A DNA stretch of 64,000 bases, taken from positions 310,001 through 374,000 of the forward strand of contig CAVWPI010000008.1 of assembly GCA_963756895.1 (NCBI GenBank), written 5' to 3'. Positions 18,210 through 25,628 of the stretch are shown piece by piece. A program made the position numbers and the translations under genes. The notes under the pieces were generated by a model. It did not search any database, was not told where the DNA came from, and saw nothing but the letters and a program-made list of their open reading frames with translations. Within the stretch, counting starts at the first letter, position 1. Every line of letters starts with the position of its first letter. This DNA comes from DASUAS01 sp963756895 (GTDB taxonomy: Bacteria; Actinomycetota; Acidimicrobiia; IMCC26256; DASPTH01).

Positions 18210-18238
18210 AACTTAGCCGAACGCCTGTTCGATTTCAA
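18210..18238 (-). promoter_or_regulatory. recA promoter with LexA (SOS) box in the spacer
   Basis: On the minus strand TTGAAA (18233-18238), a 17-base spacer and TAAGTT (18210-18215) form a promoter. The spacer holds CGAACGCCTGTTCG on the plus strand (18218-18231), a perfect match to the Gram-positive CGAAC-N4-GTTCG LexA site. LexA bound there would block RNA polymerase. The predicted leader is about 130 bases to the recA GTG. Confidence 0.8.
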
Positions 18239-18541
18239 GCACCCCGCGCGCTTCGTCGGGCCAGCCCGACGAGAACAGCAGGCGTCCCGTTCTCCTGGCC
18301 GTGAGTACTCCCAGCGAGTACGGAATGCCAGAAGTTCGCTGCCTCACCGAGCGCCGACGGCACGCACGACGGCGTCGGCGTCGACGCCGTTCGGGCCCAG
18401 AACCGGCCCGCGTTTCGCGGACTCAACCGGGCAGACCATCCCACGCGCTGGTTCGGTTGCCTGCGGGCGAGCTCTTCTCGCCATCTCCGCGATCGAGATC
18501 TCCGCGATCGAGATCTCCGCGATCGAGCGATCATGCAGGCG
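18239..18541. other. Intergenic region upstream of recA with no convincing gene
   Basis: About 300 bases between the recA promoter and the 3' end of the thioredoxin-like gene. Frames here are Arg/Ser-rich and not protein-like, and I see no tRNA or riboswitch fold. The only distinct structure is the 15-bp triple repeat at 18483-18527. Confidence 0.6.
18483..18527. repeat. Three perfect tandem copies of a 15-bp unit
   Basis: The unit ATCTCCGCGATCGAG occurs three times head to tail without a mismatch, ending 14 bases before the stop of the TlpA-like gene. A fourth partial GATCGA... follows. Each unit holds the palindrome CGCGATCG-like core, so the array might bind protein or simply be slippage-prone DNA. 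Confidence 0.85.
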
Positions 18542-19150
18542 CTACCGACTCGCCTGCAGTCCCTCGCGGACGAGCTTCTCGTCGAGGCGGCCGAAGATGC
18601 GGTAGGCGACGGTGCCATCGGCCCGGATGAAGAAGGTCTGCGGAAGCGGGTCGACGCCGAACGCCTTCGCGATGGTGTGATCCTCGTCGAGCCCGAGCGG
18701 CCAGTCGGCGTGCTCTTCGCGAGCGAACTGTCGGGCGTCGGCGGGGATGGCGTCGGTGCTGAGTCCGATGACGTCGACATCGCCCTGTGCTGCGGTGCGG
18801 GCGAGCACGGGGAACTCATCGCGACACGGCGTGCAGTCCGAACGCCAGAAGTTCAGGACGACGACCCTCCCTCGGTGATCGTCGAGGCGAACCTCGCCGG
18901 CGCTGGTCACGCTCGGGGCCGTGAACGACGGTGCAGGCTCACCGAGCGCGTGCTCACCGAGACCGAGCTCGCCGGTCGCTCGCGCCACTCCTCCACCGCC
19001 TCCTCCACCGCCGTCTCGATCGCTGATCGACACGAGCGTCGCCGTGGCAACGATCGCGACGACCGCGAGTGCGGCGGCGACCAAGACCCACTTCGCGCGT
19101 GGTGACCGCCGATCTTGTCGATCATGATCGACAAGATCGTGCTCGCTCAC
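18542..19150 (-). CDS. Membrane-anchored TlpA/ResA-like thioredoxin
   Basis: A 202-residue thiol-disulfide protein. It has one N-terminal membrane anchor (WVLVAAALAVVAIVATATLV, about residues 21-40), then a Gly8 linker, then an exported redoxin domain: APSFTAPSVTSAGEVRLDDHRG, VVVLNFWRSDCTPCRDEFP with the CxxC at residues 105-108, and cis-Pro DPLPQTFFI. Family members reduce apocytochrome c or copper-site cysteines outside the membrane. GTG at 19150 overlaps the stop of the cupredoxin gene by four bases, so the two are coupled, and a role in assembling or recycling that copper protein is plausible (inference). A 30-bp palindrome lies in its first codons. Confidence 0.85.
   Translation of the reverse strand: MSEHDLVDHDRQDRRSPRAKWVLVAAALAVVAIVATATLVSISDRDGGGGGGGGVARATGELGLGEHALGEPAPSFTAPSVTSAGEVRLDDHRGRVVVLNFWRSDCTPCRDEFPVLARTAAQGDVDVIGLSTDAIPADARQFAREEHADWPLGLDEDHTIAKAFGVDPLPQTFFIRADGTVAYRIFGRLDEKLVREGLQASR
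19110..19139. repeat. 30-bp perfect palindrome inside the 5' end of the TlpA-like gene
   Basis: The half-site CGATCTTGTCGATCA (19110-19124) is followed directly by its exact reverse complement (19125-19139). It encodes part of LVDHDRQDRR at residues 6-13 onward, about 12 bases after the GTG. In RNA it would fold into a strong hairpin close to the start codon; in DNA it could bind a dimeric protein. Confidence 0.9.
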
Positions 19151-19806
19151 TTCGTGACGGTGAGGGTGGCGGTCATGCCCTGGGCCGCGTGCGTGCCGAT
19201 CGTGCAGTAGAGCGTGTACTCGCCCGGTGGGAGTTCGATCTTGCCCGAGCTCGGGCCTCCGCTCGTGCGCAAGACGAAGCCGCTGAAGCGCGGGTCCCGG
19301 ATCGCCAGCGTGTGGCCGGGCGCGCCGGTGTAGTCGAAACGGACGACGCCCGCGGGCGCGGTGAACTCCTCCGCGTCGAACGCGATGTTCGCCTCGGCGA
19401 CGACATCGACGGTGGCCTTCGCCGGGCCCAACGGCCTCGTCGCCGCGATTCCTTCGTCGATGCTCGGGCCGAGCGAGACGAGCCCCGCGCCGGAGATCAC
19501 CAGGAACACACCGCCCAGGATCATCGCCACGGTCGAGGAACGCAGGCGCGGTGCGGCGGCGATGAGCGTCGCGCCCAGCATGATCGCGACGGTCAGCGCG
19601 ATGCCCATCACCAGCGCGGTGTCCTCGTCGCCGGCGAGGAACACCCGCGAGATGTCGAGCACCAGCACCGCGACGACCGCGATCGAGAGGAGTGGGATCA
19701 GGATCGGCAGCAGCCACCGCGATCGCAGCAGCGTCCGCGCCGCGGCGCCGTCGCCGCCGACGACATCGCTCTCGACCAGCTCGGGAAGGATGTCGGTCTG
19801 GGTCAT
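19147..19806 (-). CDS. Membrane cupredoxin-domain protein
   Basis: A 219-residue protein. After a short cytoplasmic N-terminus (MTQTDILPELVE) come three hydrophobic segments (about residues 31-53, 60-82, 88-110). An exported cupredoxin domain follows. The type 1 copper ligands are all visible: His in GAPGHTLAIRD and the C-x4-H-x4-M cluster in YCTIGTHAAQGM. It resembles plastocyanin/amicyanin-like domains tethered to the membrane in actinobacteria, which may carry electrons or copper near respiratory oxidases. ATG at 19806; the TlpA-like gene overlaps its stop. An Erm-like gene ends 68 bases upstream on the same strand. Confidence 0.82.
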   Translation of the reverse strand: MTQTDILPELVESDVVGGDGAAARTLLRSRWLLPILIPLLSIAVVAVLVLDISRVFLAGDEDTALVMGIALTVAIMLGATLIAAAPRLRSSTVAMILGGVFLVISGAGLVSLGPSIDEGIAATRPLGPAKATVDVVAEANIAFDAEEFTAPAGVVRFDYTGAPGHTLAIRDPRFSGFVLRTSGGPSSGKIELPPGEYTLYCTIGTHAAQGMTATLTVTK

Positions 19807-19874
19807 CTGCTCGACCTCCGATCGCAGCAGCGGACTCCGACGAGCTTCCCACAGCGCGTCCCGATCGCCCGGAT

Positions 19875-20420
19875 TCAGCGCCACGTCGGTCGGCGGCCGA
19901 TCAGCAGGACGCGCGGCTCGTGCGGGGGTGGCGGGCGGAACGCATTCGCCGGCACACGCGGACCGAGGGAGCACGCGAACGTCGTGCGCGACCGCGGCTT
20001 CCCCGCGCCCCGTCCGGCGGCCCAGCGCGTCGCCGCCCATGCCGGCACGACGAGGCTCGCGCCTTCGAGTCGACTCGACGGAGCAGTGAGGCGTCGGAGC
20101 AATGCAGTCGTCCCGCCGAACGGCGGATTGGCGACGACCTTGAACGGCCGGCGCGGCAGGCGCAGGTCGGTGGCGTCGGCGCGCACCACGGTCACGCGTC
20201 GCGCGCCGAACTGCTGGCGCAGGAACTCGGCCCGCTGCTCGTGGAGCTCGACCGCGACGACCTGCGCGCCCGCGCGCAGCAACTCCGTGGTGATCGCACC
20301 GCCACCCGCGCCCACGTCGAGCACGAGATCGCCAGGCGACACCTCGGCCAGCGCGACCAGGCGCGCCGCCCAGCGCCTATCGAGCTGGTGCCACCCCCAC
20401 CGCTCCCGTTGCCCGGGCAC
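19875..20420 (-). CDS. Short Erm/KsgA-family rRNA adenine methyltransferase, Erm(37)-like
   Basis: A 181-residue rRNA adenine-N6 methyltransferase. The opening RERWGWHQLDRRWAARLVALA strongly recalls mycobacterial Erm(37). SAM motif I is VLDVGAGGGAITTELLRAG, the acidic motif is VVAVELHEQRAEFLRQQF, motif III is VVRADATDLRLP and the catalytic motif IV is VVANPPFGGTTALL. It ends soon after RPPPPHEPRVLLIGRR, so the C-terminal helical domain of full-length Erm proteins (about 250-300 aa) is missing, again as in Erm(37) (179 aa). The family methylates 23S rRNA around A2058 and lowers macrolide-lincosamide binding. Start is GTG at 20420. Target specificity is inferred. Confidence 0.8.
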   Translation of the reverse strand: MPGQRERWGWHQLDRRWAARLVALAEVSPGDLVLDVGAGGGAITTELLRAGAQVVAVELHEQRAEFLRQQFGARRVTVVRADATDLRLPRRPFKVVANPPFGGTTALLRRLTAPSSRLEGASLVVPAWAATRWAAGRGAGKPRSRTTFACSLGPRVPANAFRPPPPHEPRVLLIGRRPTWR

Positions 20421-20543
20421 GGATCACCGTCACCGTCGTCATGCCGAGAGTCTGACCGTGGCGCGCTCGCCGCCGCCAGCCGATTTCCGTCATTGGCGCT
20501 GCCCGGTGCGTGTCCGGTCCGGAACCTGCGGCACAATTCGTAC

Positions 20544-21017
20544 ATGCGCGTCCGGCTGGTGCTGGTGCTCGCGGTGGTCCTGGTGGCGTTCGTCGCCGTC
20601 GGCGCCATCCTCGCCCTCTGGGGTGGCGGTCCCGCACGTGACGGCGTGATCACCGAGAACGTCACGAACCTCGCCGTCGGGCACGCCAAGGAGATCACGG
20701 TCGAGCTTCCCGGCGACCACCACACCTCTGCGCGCGTCTTCCTCGCCCGCACCGCCGCCCGCGACGTGCGTGCGTACCTGGCGAAGAGCACACACCTCGG
20801 TTGCCGGCTGCTGCTTCCCGCCGATGCGGAGTTCACCACCACCACACGTCGCCAGTACTTCGAGGATCCGTGCGGCGGATCGGTGTACTCGCTCGGCGGC
20901 CGATGCACCGGCGGACCGTGTCCGCGCGACCTCGACGGATACGACGTGCAGGTGCGCGACGGTGCAGCCGAGATCGACCTGCGCACGCTCATCCGGGGTC
21001 GGGCCCGCGGCGCCTGA
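20544..21017 (+). CDS. Membrane-anchored Rieske-fold protein lacking Fe-S ligands
   Basis: A 157-residue protein with one N-terminal membrane segment (VRLVLVLAVVLVAFVAVGAILALW) and an exported domain that aligns along its length with Rieske proteins. The first ligand loop, normally CTHLGC, is STHLGC; the second, normally CPCHGS, is DPCGGS; the Rieske GPA(P) loop is GGRCTGGPCPRDLDGYDV. Thus three of four cluster ligands are gone (Cys to Ser, Cys to Asp, His to Gly) while the two structural disulfide cysteines remain. It should therefore fold but not bind a [2Fe-2S] cluster. It is divergent from the Erm/cupredoxin/TlpA genes. ATG at 20544; a CACAAT-like -10 lies close upstream. Confidence 0.72.
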   Translation: MRVRLVLVLAVVLVAFVAVGAILALWGGGPARDGVITENVTNLAVGHAKEITVELPGDHHTSARVFLARTAARDVRAYLAKSTHLGCRLLLPADAEFTTTTRRQYFEDPCGGSVYSLGGRCTGGPCPRDLDGYDVQVRDGAAEIDLRTLIRGRARGA

Positions 21018-21059
21018 CCATCGGGCAGACTGCAGCGACCAACGACGGGGGAGAACGCG

Positions 21060-21893
21060 ATGCTGCAGGAGCTCGACGGCAAGGTGGCCGTGATCACCGG
21101 AGGCGGGAGCGGAATCGGTGCATCCCTCGCGCGCGCGTGCGCAGCCGAGGGCATGCGGGTCGTGGTCGCCGACGTCGACGGTGATCGCGCCGACGCGATC
21201 GCATCCGAGCTCCCCCACGACACCGCGGCATCCAAGCCCGTCGACGTGTCCGACGCCGAGCAGGTGCAGGAGCTCGCCGACTTCGCGTTCGACACCTTCG
21301 GCGCGGTGCACCTCCTGTGCAACAACGCGGGCGTCTCCCCCGCCGGCCGGGTCTGGGACTTCTCGGACGAGGACTACCGGTGGCTCGTCGGCGTGAACCT
21401 CTTCGGCGTCATGAACGGGATCCGCAGCTTCGTCCCGCGCATGATCGACCAGGGTGAGGGTCACGTCGTGAACACCGGGTCGGGCGCGAGCTTCGTGTCG
21501 ACGCCCCGGCTCGGTCCCTACTGCTCGACCAAGCACGCGATCGTCGGCCTGTCGGAAGCGCTGCGCTATGAGCTCGACGGCACCGGGATCGGCGTGAGCG
21601 TGCTCGTCCCCGCCGGCGTGAACACGAACATCGGCGACTCGATGGTGCGCAGGTCGGCCACCGACGAGGCTGCGATCGTCGAGGACGTCACCGTGCTCAC
21701 CAACGCACTCGACCCGACGTCGCTCGCCATGATCGAACCCGACGTCGTCGCCGACGTCACCATCGTCGGCGTGAAGGAGGGCTGGGACTACATCGTGATG
21801 GGCCCGGGCCAGGAGGTCGGCGTGCAGCGCCGCTACGACGAGGTGCTCGCCGCGCACCGGCAGGCGAAGGAGCGCTTCCCCTTCCTCCCCTGA
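21060..21893 (+). CDS. Short-chain dehydrogenase/reductase (SDR)
   Basis: A 277-residue classical SDR oxidoreductase. The cofactor motif is VAVITGGGSGIGASLARACA, with Asp after strand 2 (VVVADVDGDRADA) suggesting NAD(H) preference. CNNAGVSP is the NNAG motif, the catalytic Ser lies in NTGSGASFVS and the YxxxK pair is in PYCSTKHAIVGLSEAL. The C-terminal extension (GWDYIVMGPGQEVGVQRRYDEVL) is common in actinobacterial SDRs of steroid or alcohol metabolism. A GGGGGAG site precedes the ATG. It starts 42 bases after the Rieske-like gene; substrate unknown. Confidence 0.88.
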   Translation: MLQELDGKVAVITGGGSGIGASLARACAAEGMRVVVADVDGDRADAIASELPHDTAASKPVDVSDAEQVQELADFAFDTFGAVHLLCNNAGVSPAGRVWDFSDEDYRWLVGVNLFGVMNGIRSFVPRMIDQGEGHVVNTGSGASFVSTPRLGPYCSTKHAIVGLSEALRYELDGTGIGVSVLVPAGVNTNIGDSMVRRSATDEAAIVEDVTVLTNALDPTSLAMIEPDVVADVTIVGVKEGWDYIVMGPGQEVGVQRRYDEVLAAHRQAKERFPFLP

Positions 21894-21929
21894 CCGCCGC
21901 TTTGGGCGGGTCTGGAAGACTCACCGCCG

Positions 21930-24659
21930 ATGGGGGAACTACCGGCAGGGACGGTCACCTTCCTGTTCACCGACATCGAGGGCTCCACCCGCCTTTGGGA
22001 AGAGCACCCCGACGCGATGCGCAACGTGCTGGCGCGCCACGACGAGCTGCTCCGCAATGCGGTCGACGCGAACGGCGGCGCGATGGTGAAGACCACCGGT
22101 GACGGCATCCACGCCGCGTTCCCGACGGCCAACGACGCCGTTGCTGCTGCCGTCGCGATGCAACTCGATCTGACATCGACGTCGGTCGACGAGACCGGTC
22201 CGCTGCGCGTGCGGATGGGGGCGCACACCTGCGAAGCAGAGTTGCGCGACGGCGACTACTACGGGAGCGGCGTGAACCGCGCCGCCCGACTGATGAGCGT
22301 GGCGCACGGCGGGCAGATCGTCGTGTCAGCCGTCACCGCGGGGTTGTGCGACGGCCGCTTCGCGCTGGTCGACCTCGGTGAGCATCGGCTGCGCGACCTC
22401 TCACGGGCGGAACGGGTGTGGCAGGTGGACCTCGACGGCGAGCGATTCGCAGCGCTGCGGTCGCTCGACAACATCCCCGGGAACCTCCCGGTGCAGCTCA
22501 CCGAGTTCGTCGGCCGCAGCGATGACGTCGCGCACGTCGCTGACGCGCTCGACGCGCACCGGATCGTGACGCTCACCGGCGTCGGCGGCGTGGGCAAGAC
22601 CCGCCTGGCGCTGCAGGTCGCAGCCGAGTTCGCCGACCGGTTCCGCCACGGCACGTGGTTCTGTGATCTGACGCCCGTGGCGACACCCGACGGCGTTGTC
22701 GGCGCCATCGCCGATGCGCTCGGCATCGACGCCGGCACCGTTGCTCCCGACCAGGCATTGGTCACCTGGCTCCGCCACCACCAGGCGCTCCTGGTGGTCG
22801 ACAACTGCGAGCACGTGCTCGACGAGTCGGCGCGGATCATCGAGGAGCTCGTGCGCGGGTGTGCTGAGCTCTCGGTGCTCGCGACCAGTCGTGAGGGCCT
22901 CGGCGCACCCGGAGAGCAGATCCTGGCCGTACGCTCGTTGCGCCTCCCCGCCGACGACTCGCCCGCGGAAACGACGGTCGAGGCCGAGTCGGTGCGCCTG
23001 TTCCTCGACCGCGCCCGCGCAGTGCGCGCCGACCTCCCGCTCGACGACCGCACCGTCGTGGCGATCGGCGAGATCTGTCGAAGGCTCGACGGCATCCCGC
23101 TCGCCATCGAGCTCGCGGCTGCGCGCATGCAGTCGATGAGCGCAGCGGAGGTCAACGAGCGCCTCGACCAGCGGTTCCGACTGCTGACTCGCGGGAGTCG
23201 GGTCGCGCTCGGTCGGCACCACACCCTCCAGACCACCGTCGATTGGAGCTACCAGCTCCTCGACGAGCACGAGCGCACGGCTCTTGCACGCTGCTCGGTG
23301 TTCGCGGGCGGCTTCACTCTCTCGGCCGCGGAGCGCGTCGTCGGCACCGGCGACATCGATCCGTTCGAAGTGCTCGACATGCTCGGCTCCCTTGTCCGGC
23401 GTTCGATGCTGATGGCCGACGAGTGCGACGGCGCCACGCGCTACCGCCTGCTCGAGACGATCCGGCAGTTCGGCGCCGATCGACTCGAAGCGGCCGGCGA
23501 TGCAGAGCCGACGCGTGCCACTCACCTCGTGTGGTGCCGGGAGTTCATGGCCGAGGCCTCGATCGGACTCCGGGGTCCCGACGTCCAGGCGTGGTTGGCC
23601 CGCCTCGATCACGAGCTCGACAACTGGCGCTCGGCGACCGCACACGCCGTCGATGTGTGCGATCTGGACGCGATCGCCGACCTCTTCGGCTCGATCCCCG
23701 GCGTGGCCATGTTCGGCACGAGCGCAGGCAGCGCGGCGGCCGCAACCGCGACCGCGACCGGCGCCCTCGCCGCGGTCGGCGAAGTGGACCATGCCGCCGC
23801 GGCCGCGCTGCTCGGACTCACGGGCTACGAGCAGTCCCTTCGTGCCGACTACTCGGGCGGTGCCGCGACCGCCCAGCGCGGATCCCTCATCGCCGAACGC
23901 CACCCGCCGCGCATTCCGACCAACCCGTGCAGCGTGGTGTTCATGGCGGCCTACTTCGGACAGGACTTCGAGACCGCGCTCCGTGCGGCCGACGAGTTCC
24001 TGCAGCACGGACGACGGACGAGCGACGCGTACACACTGGCCGAGGGTCACGGTCTGCGCGCCGTCGCGCTCGCGACCGTGGGTCGGACCGACGAGGCGGT
24101 GCAGGCAGCCGCGGAAGCGCTCGCCCGTGCGGGACAGGTGGACAGTCCCCTGTTGGAGATGCAGACGAGCTTCTCGGTAGGCGTGGCGCGGAGCATCATG
24201 GGCGACGCGCCCGAACGGGCGGAGTCGCTGCTCGAACGAGCGGCGGCGCTCGCGACCGTGCTCGGGAACCCGTTCGTCGCTACGACCGCGCTCGGTTTTC
24301 TCAATTCGACGAGCACGGATTCTGTTGCCGCGGCGCCGCACCTCCGCGCCGCAATGGAGCTCTTCCGGACGCTCCCCCAACGCGAGGTCGCCCGAGATCA
24401 GCTGGAGCTCGTCGCATCGGTGCTCCTTCGCGCAAACCGCGCTGCGGGTGCCGCGACACTGCTCGGAGCGATGGCACTCCACGAGAACAATCCAGTCGCT
24501 CGCGCGCTGGCCCTCGTGGAGACACAGCGGGAACTCGCAGCTGCGCTCGGAGCCGAGCGCTTCGAGGCGCTACAGGATCAGGGGCGCGAGCTCACCGTCG
24601 ACGAGGCACTGGAGTTCGCGATCGCGGAGCTCGACGCGATCATCGCGAGCGCCGACTGA
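21930..24659 (+). CDS. Class III adenylate/guanylate cyclase fused to a STAND-type ATPase
   Basis: A 909-residue signalling protein. Residues 1-165 are a class III nucleotide cyclase with metal aspartates in FLFTDIEGST (Asp15) and TTGDGIHAAF (Asp58), Lys54 and the transition-state Asn/Arg in GVNRAARL. Residues about 190-500 are an AAA/NB-ARC-like ATPase: TEFVGRSDDV, Walker A GVGGVGKT (217-224), Walker B LLVVDN (287-292), sensor LATSREGLG and GIPLAIELAAARM. The remaining 400 residues are Ala/Leu-rich helices resembling TPR repeats. Many relatives end with a LuxR helix-turn-helix or start with a DNA-binding domain; neither is present. Inferred role is ligand-gated cyclic nucleotide production. 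Confidence 0.87.
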   Translation: MGELPAGTVTFLFTDIEGSTRLWEEHPDAMRNVLARHDELLRNAVDANGGAMVKTTGDGIHAAFPTANDAVAAAVAMQLDLTSTSVDETGPLRVRMGAHTCEAELRDGDYYGSGVNRAARLMSVAHGGQIVVSAVTAGLCDGRFALVDLGEHRLRDLSRAERVWQVDLDGERFAALRSLDNIPGNLPVQLTEFVGRSDDVAHVADALDAHRIVTLTGVGGVGKTRLALQVAAEFADRFRHGTWFCDLTPVATPDGVVGAIADALGIDAGTVAPDQALVTWLRHHQALLVVDNCEHVLDESARIIEELVRGCAELSVLATSREGLGAPGEQILAVRSLRLPADDSPAETTVEAESVRLFLDRARAVRADLPLDDRTVVAIGEICRRLDGIPLAIELAAARMQSMSAAEVNERLDQRFRLLTRGSRVALGRHHTLQTTVDWSYQLLDEHERTALARCSVFAGGFTLSAAERVVGTGDIDPFEVLDMLGSLVRRSMLMADECDGATRYRLLETIRQFGADRLEAAGDAEPTRATHLVWCREFMAEASIGLRGPDVQAWLARLDHELDNWRSATAHAVDVCDLDAIADLFGSIPGVAMFGTSAGSAAAATATATGALAAVGEVDHAAAAALLGLTGYEQSLRADYSGGAATAQRGSLIAERHPPRIPTNPCSVVFMAAYFGQDFETALRAADEFLQHGRRTSDAYTLAEGHGLRAVALATVGRTDEAVQAAAEALARAGQVDSPLLEMQTSFSVGVARSIMGDAPERAESLLERAAALATVLGNPFVATTALGFLNSTSTDSVAAAPHLRAAMELFRTLPQREVARDQLELVASVLLRANRAAGAATLLGAMALHENNPVARALALVETQRELAAALGAERFEALQDQGRELTVDEALEFAIAELDAIIASAD

Positions 24660-24775
24660 CGGAACCTCAGTCGAAGGTGCCCTCGGGGTCGACCACCGGG
24701 TTCACAGCCCGTAGCACGCGTCGAAGGCGGATCTTCTTCGCCGACGTGTTGCCCATCGGCGAACGAGAGGTGGAC

Positions 24776-25627
24776 TCAGTCGACGGTCCGGGCCCGCAAC
24801 CGTGCGCGTGCGATCGGGATGCACACCGCCATGATCGCGAGGCTCCAGATGATCGCCATCAGCACCGGGTTCTGCGACGGGAAGTTGTCGCGCAGTGCCG
24901 CCGGGTTCGGGTTGCCGAACAGCTCCCGGAGCGCGCCGGCCACTGCCGACACCGGGTTCCACTCGGCGATCGGCTGCATCCAGCTGGGCAGACCCTGCGT
25001 CGGCACCATGGCGCTGGAGACGAACGCGATCGGGAACAGGACCAGCAGTCCGATGCCCTGCGCCGACTCCGGGTCGCTGACCGCGAGGCCCACGCACGCC
25101 ATCAGCCAGCTCATCGCGTAGGCGAACAGCACCGCGACCGCGAGGCCGGCGATCACGCCGGGCACGCCGTTCCCGGGCCGCCATCCGATCACGAAACCGG
25201 TGATCACCACGATCGTGGCGCAGAGGATGCTCGCGAGCAGGTCGGAGAACGTACGCCCGGCGAGGATCGCGCTCCGCGTCATCGGCAAGGTGCGGAAGCG
25301 GTCGATCACCCCGCTCTTCAGGTCGCTGCTCACCCCCACCGCGGTGCCCATGGTCGAGGTGGTGATGTTGAACACCACGAGCCCGGCGATCGCGAACTGC
25401 TTGTAGGACCCGCCGGGGATCACCATCGCGGCGCCGAAGATGTAGACGAACAGCACGGTGAACAGCACCGGCTGCACGGTCGCGTCGGACAGCTGTGCGG
25501 GTTCGCGGCGCACGTGCACGAGGTTGCGCCGGGTGAGCGCAGCGACGTGCCGCCACCACGACGCGAACGTTCCCGGCGTGTGCGTGTTCGCCCGTGTCGG
25601 CGAATGGGGTTGGATGGTCGCAGCCAC
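24776..25627 (-). CDS. ABC-2 type exporter permease (DrrB-like)
   Basis: A 283-residue membrane subunit with six predicted hydrophobic segments, beginning VQPVLFTVLFVYIFGAAMV and ending VLMAIIWSLAIMAVCIPIA. The ABC-2 signature region is ALRELFG near the C-terminus, with NPVSAV before it. GTG at 25627 follows the ATPase stop by one base, so the pair is translated together. DrrAB-type exporters move antibiotics or lipids out of the cell. Regulation probably comes from the divergent TetR gene. The 116 bases between this stop and the cyclase gene hold only a 29-codon ORF of doubtful value. Confidence 0.88.
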   Translation of the reverse strand: MAATIQPHSPTRANTHTPGTFASWWRHVAALTRRNLVHVRREPAQLSDATVQPVLFTVLFVYIFGAAMVIPGGSYKQFAIAGLVVFNITTSTMGTAVGVSSDLKSGVIDRFRTLPMTRSAILAGRTFSDLLASILCATIVVITGFVIGWRPGNGVPGVIAGLAVAVLFAYAMSWLMACVGLAVSDPESAQGIGLLVLFPIAFVSSAMVPTQGLPSWMQPIAEWNPVSAVAGALRELFGNPNPAALRDNFPSQNPVLMAIIWSLAIMAVCIPIARARLRARTVD

Positions 25628-25628
25628 G

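Noticed and set aside
24667..24756. Minus-strand 29-codon ORF after the ABC permease
   Set aside because: ATG to TGA gives a basic then acidic peptide, but there is no ribosome binding site and no recognised homologue; too short to claim.
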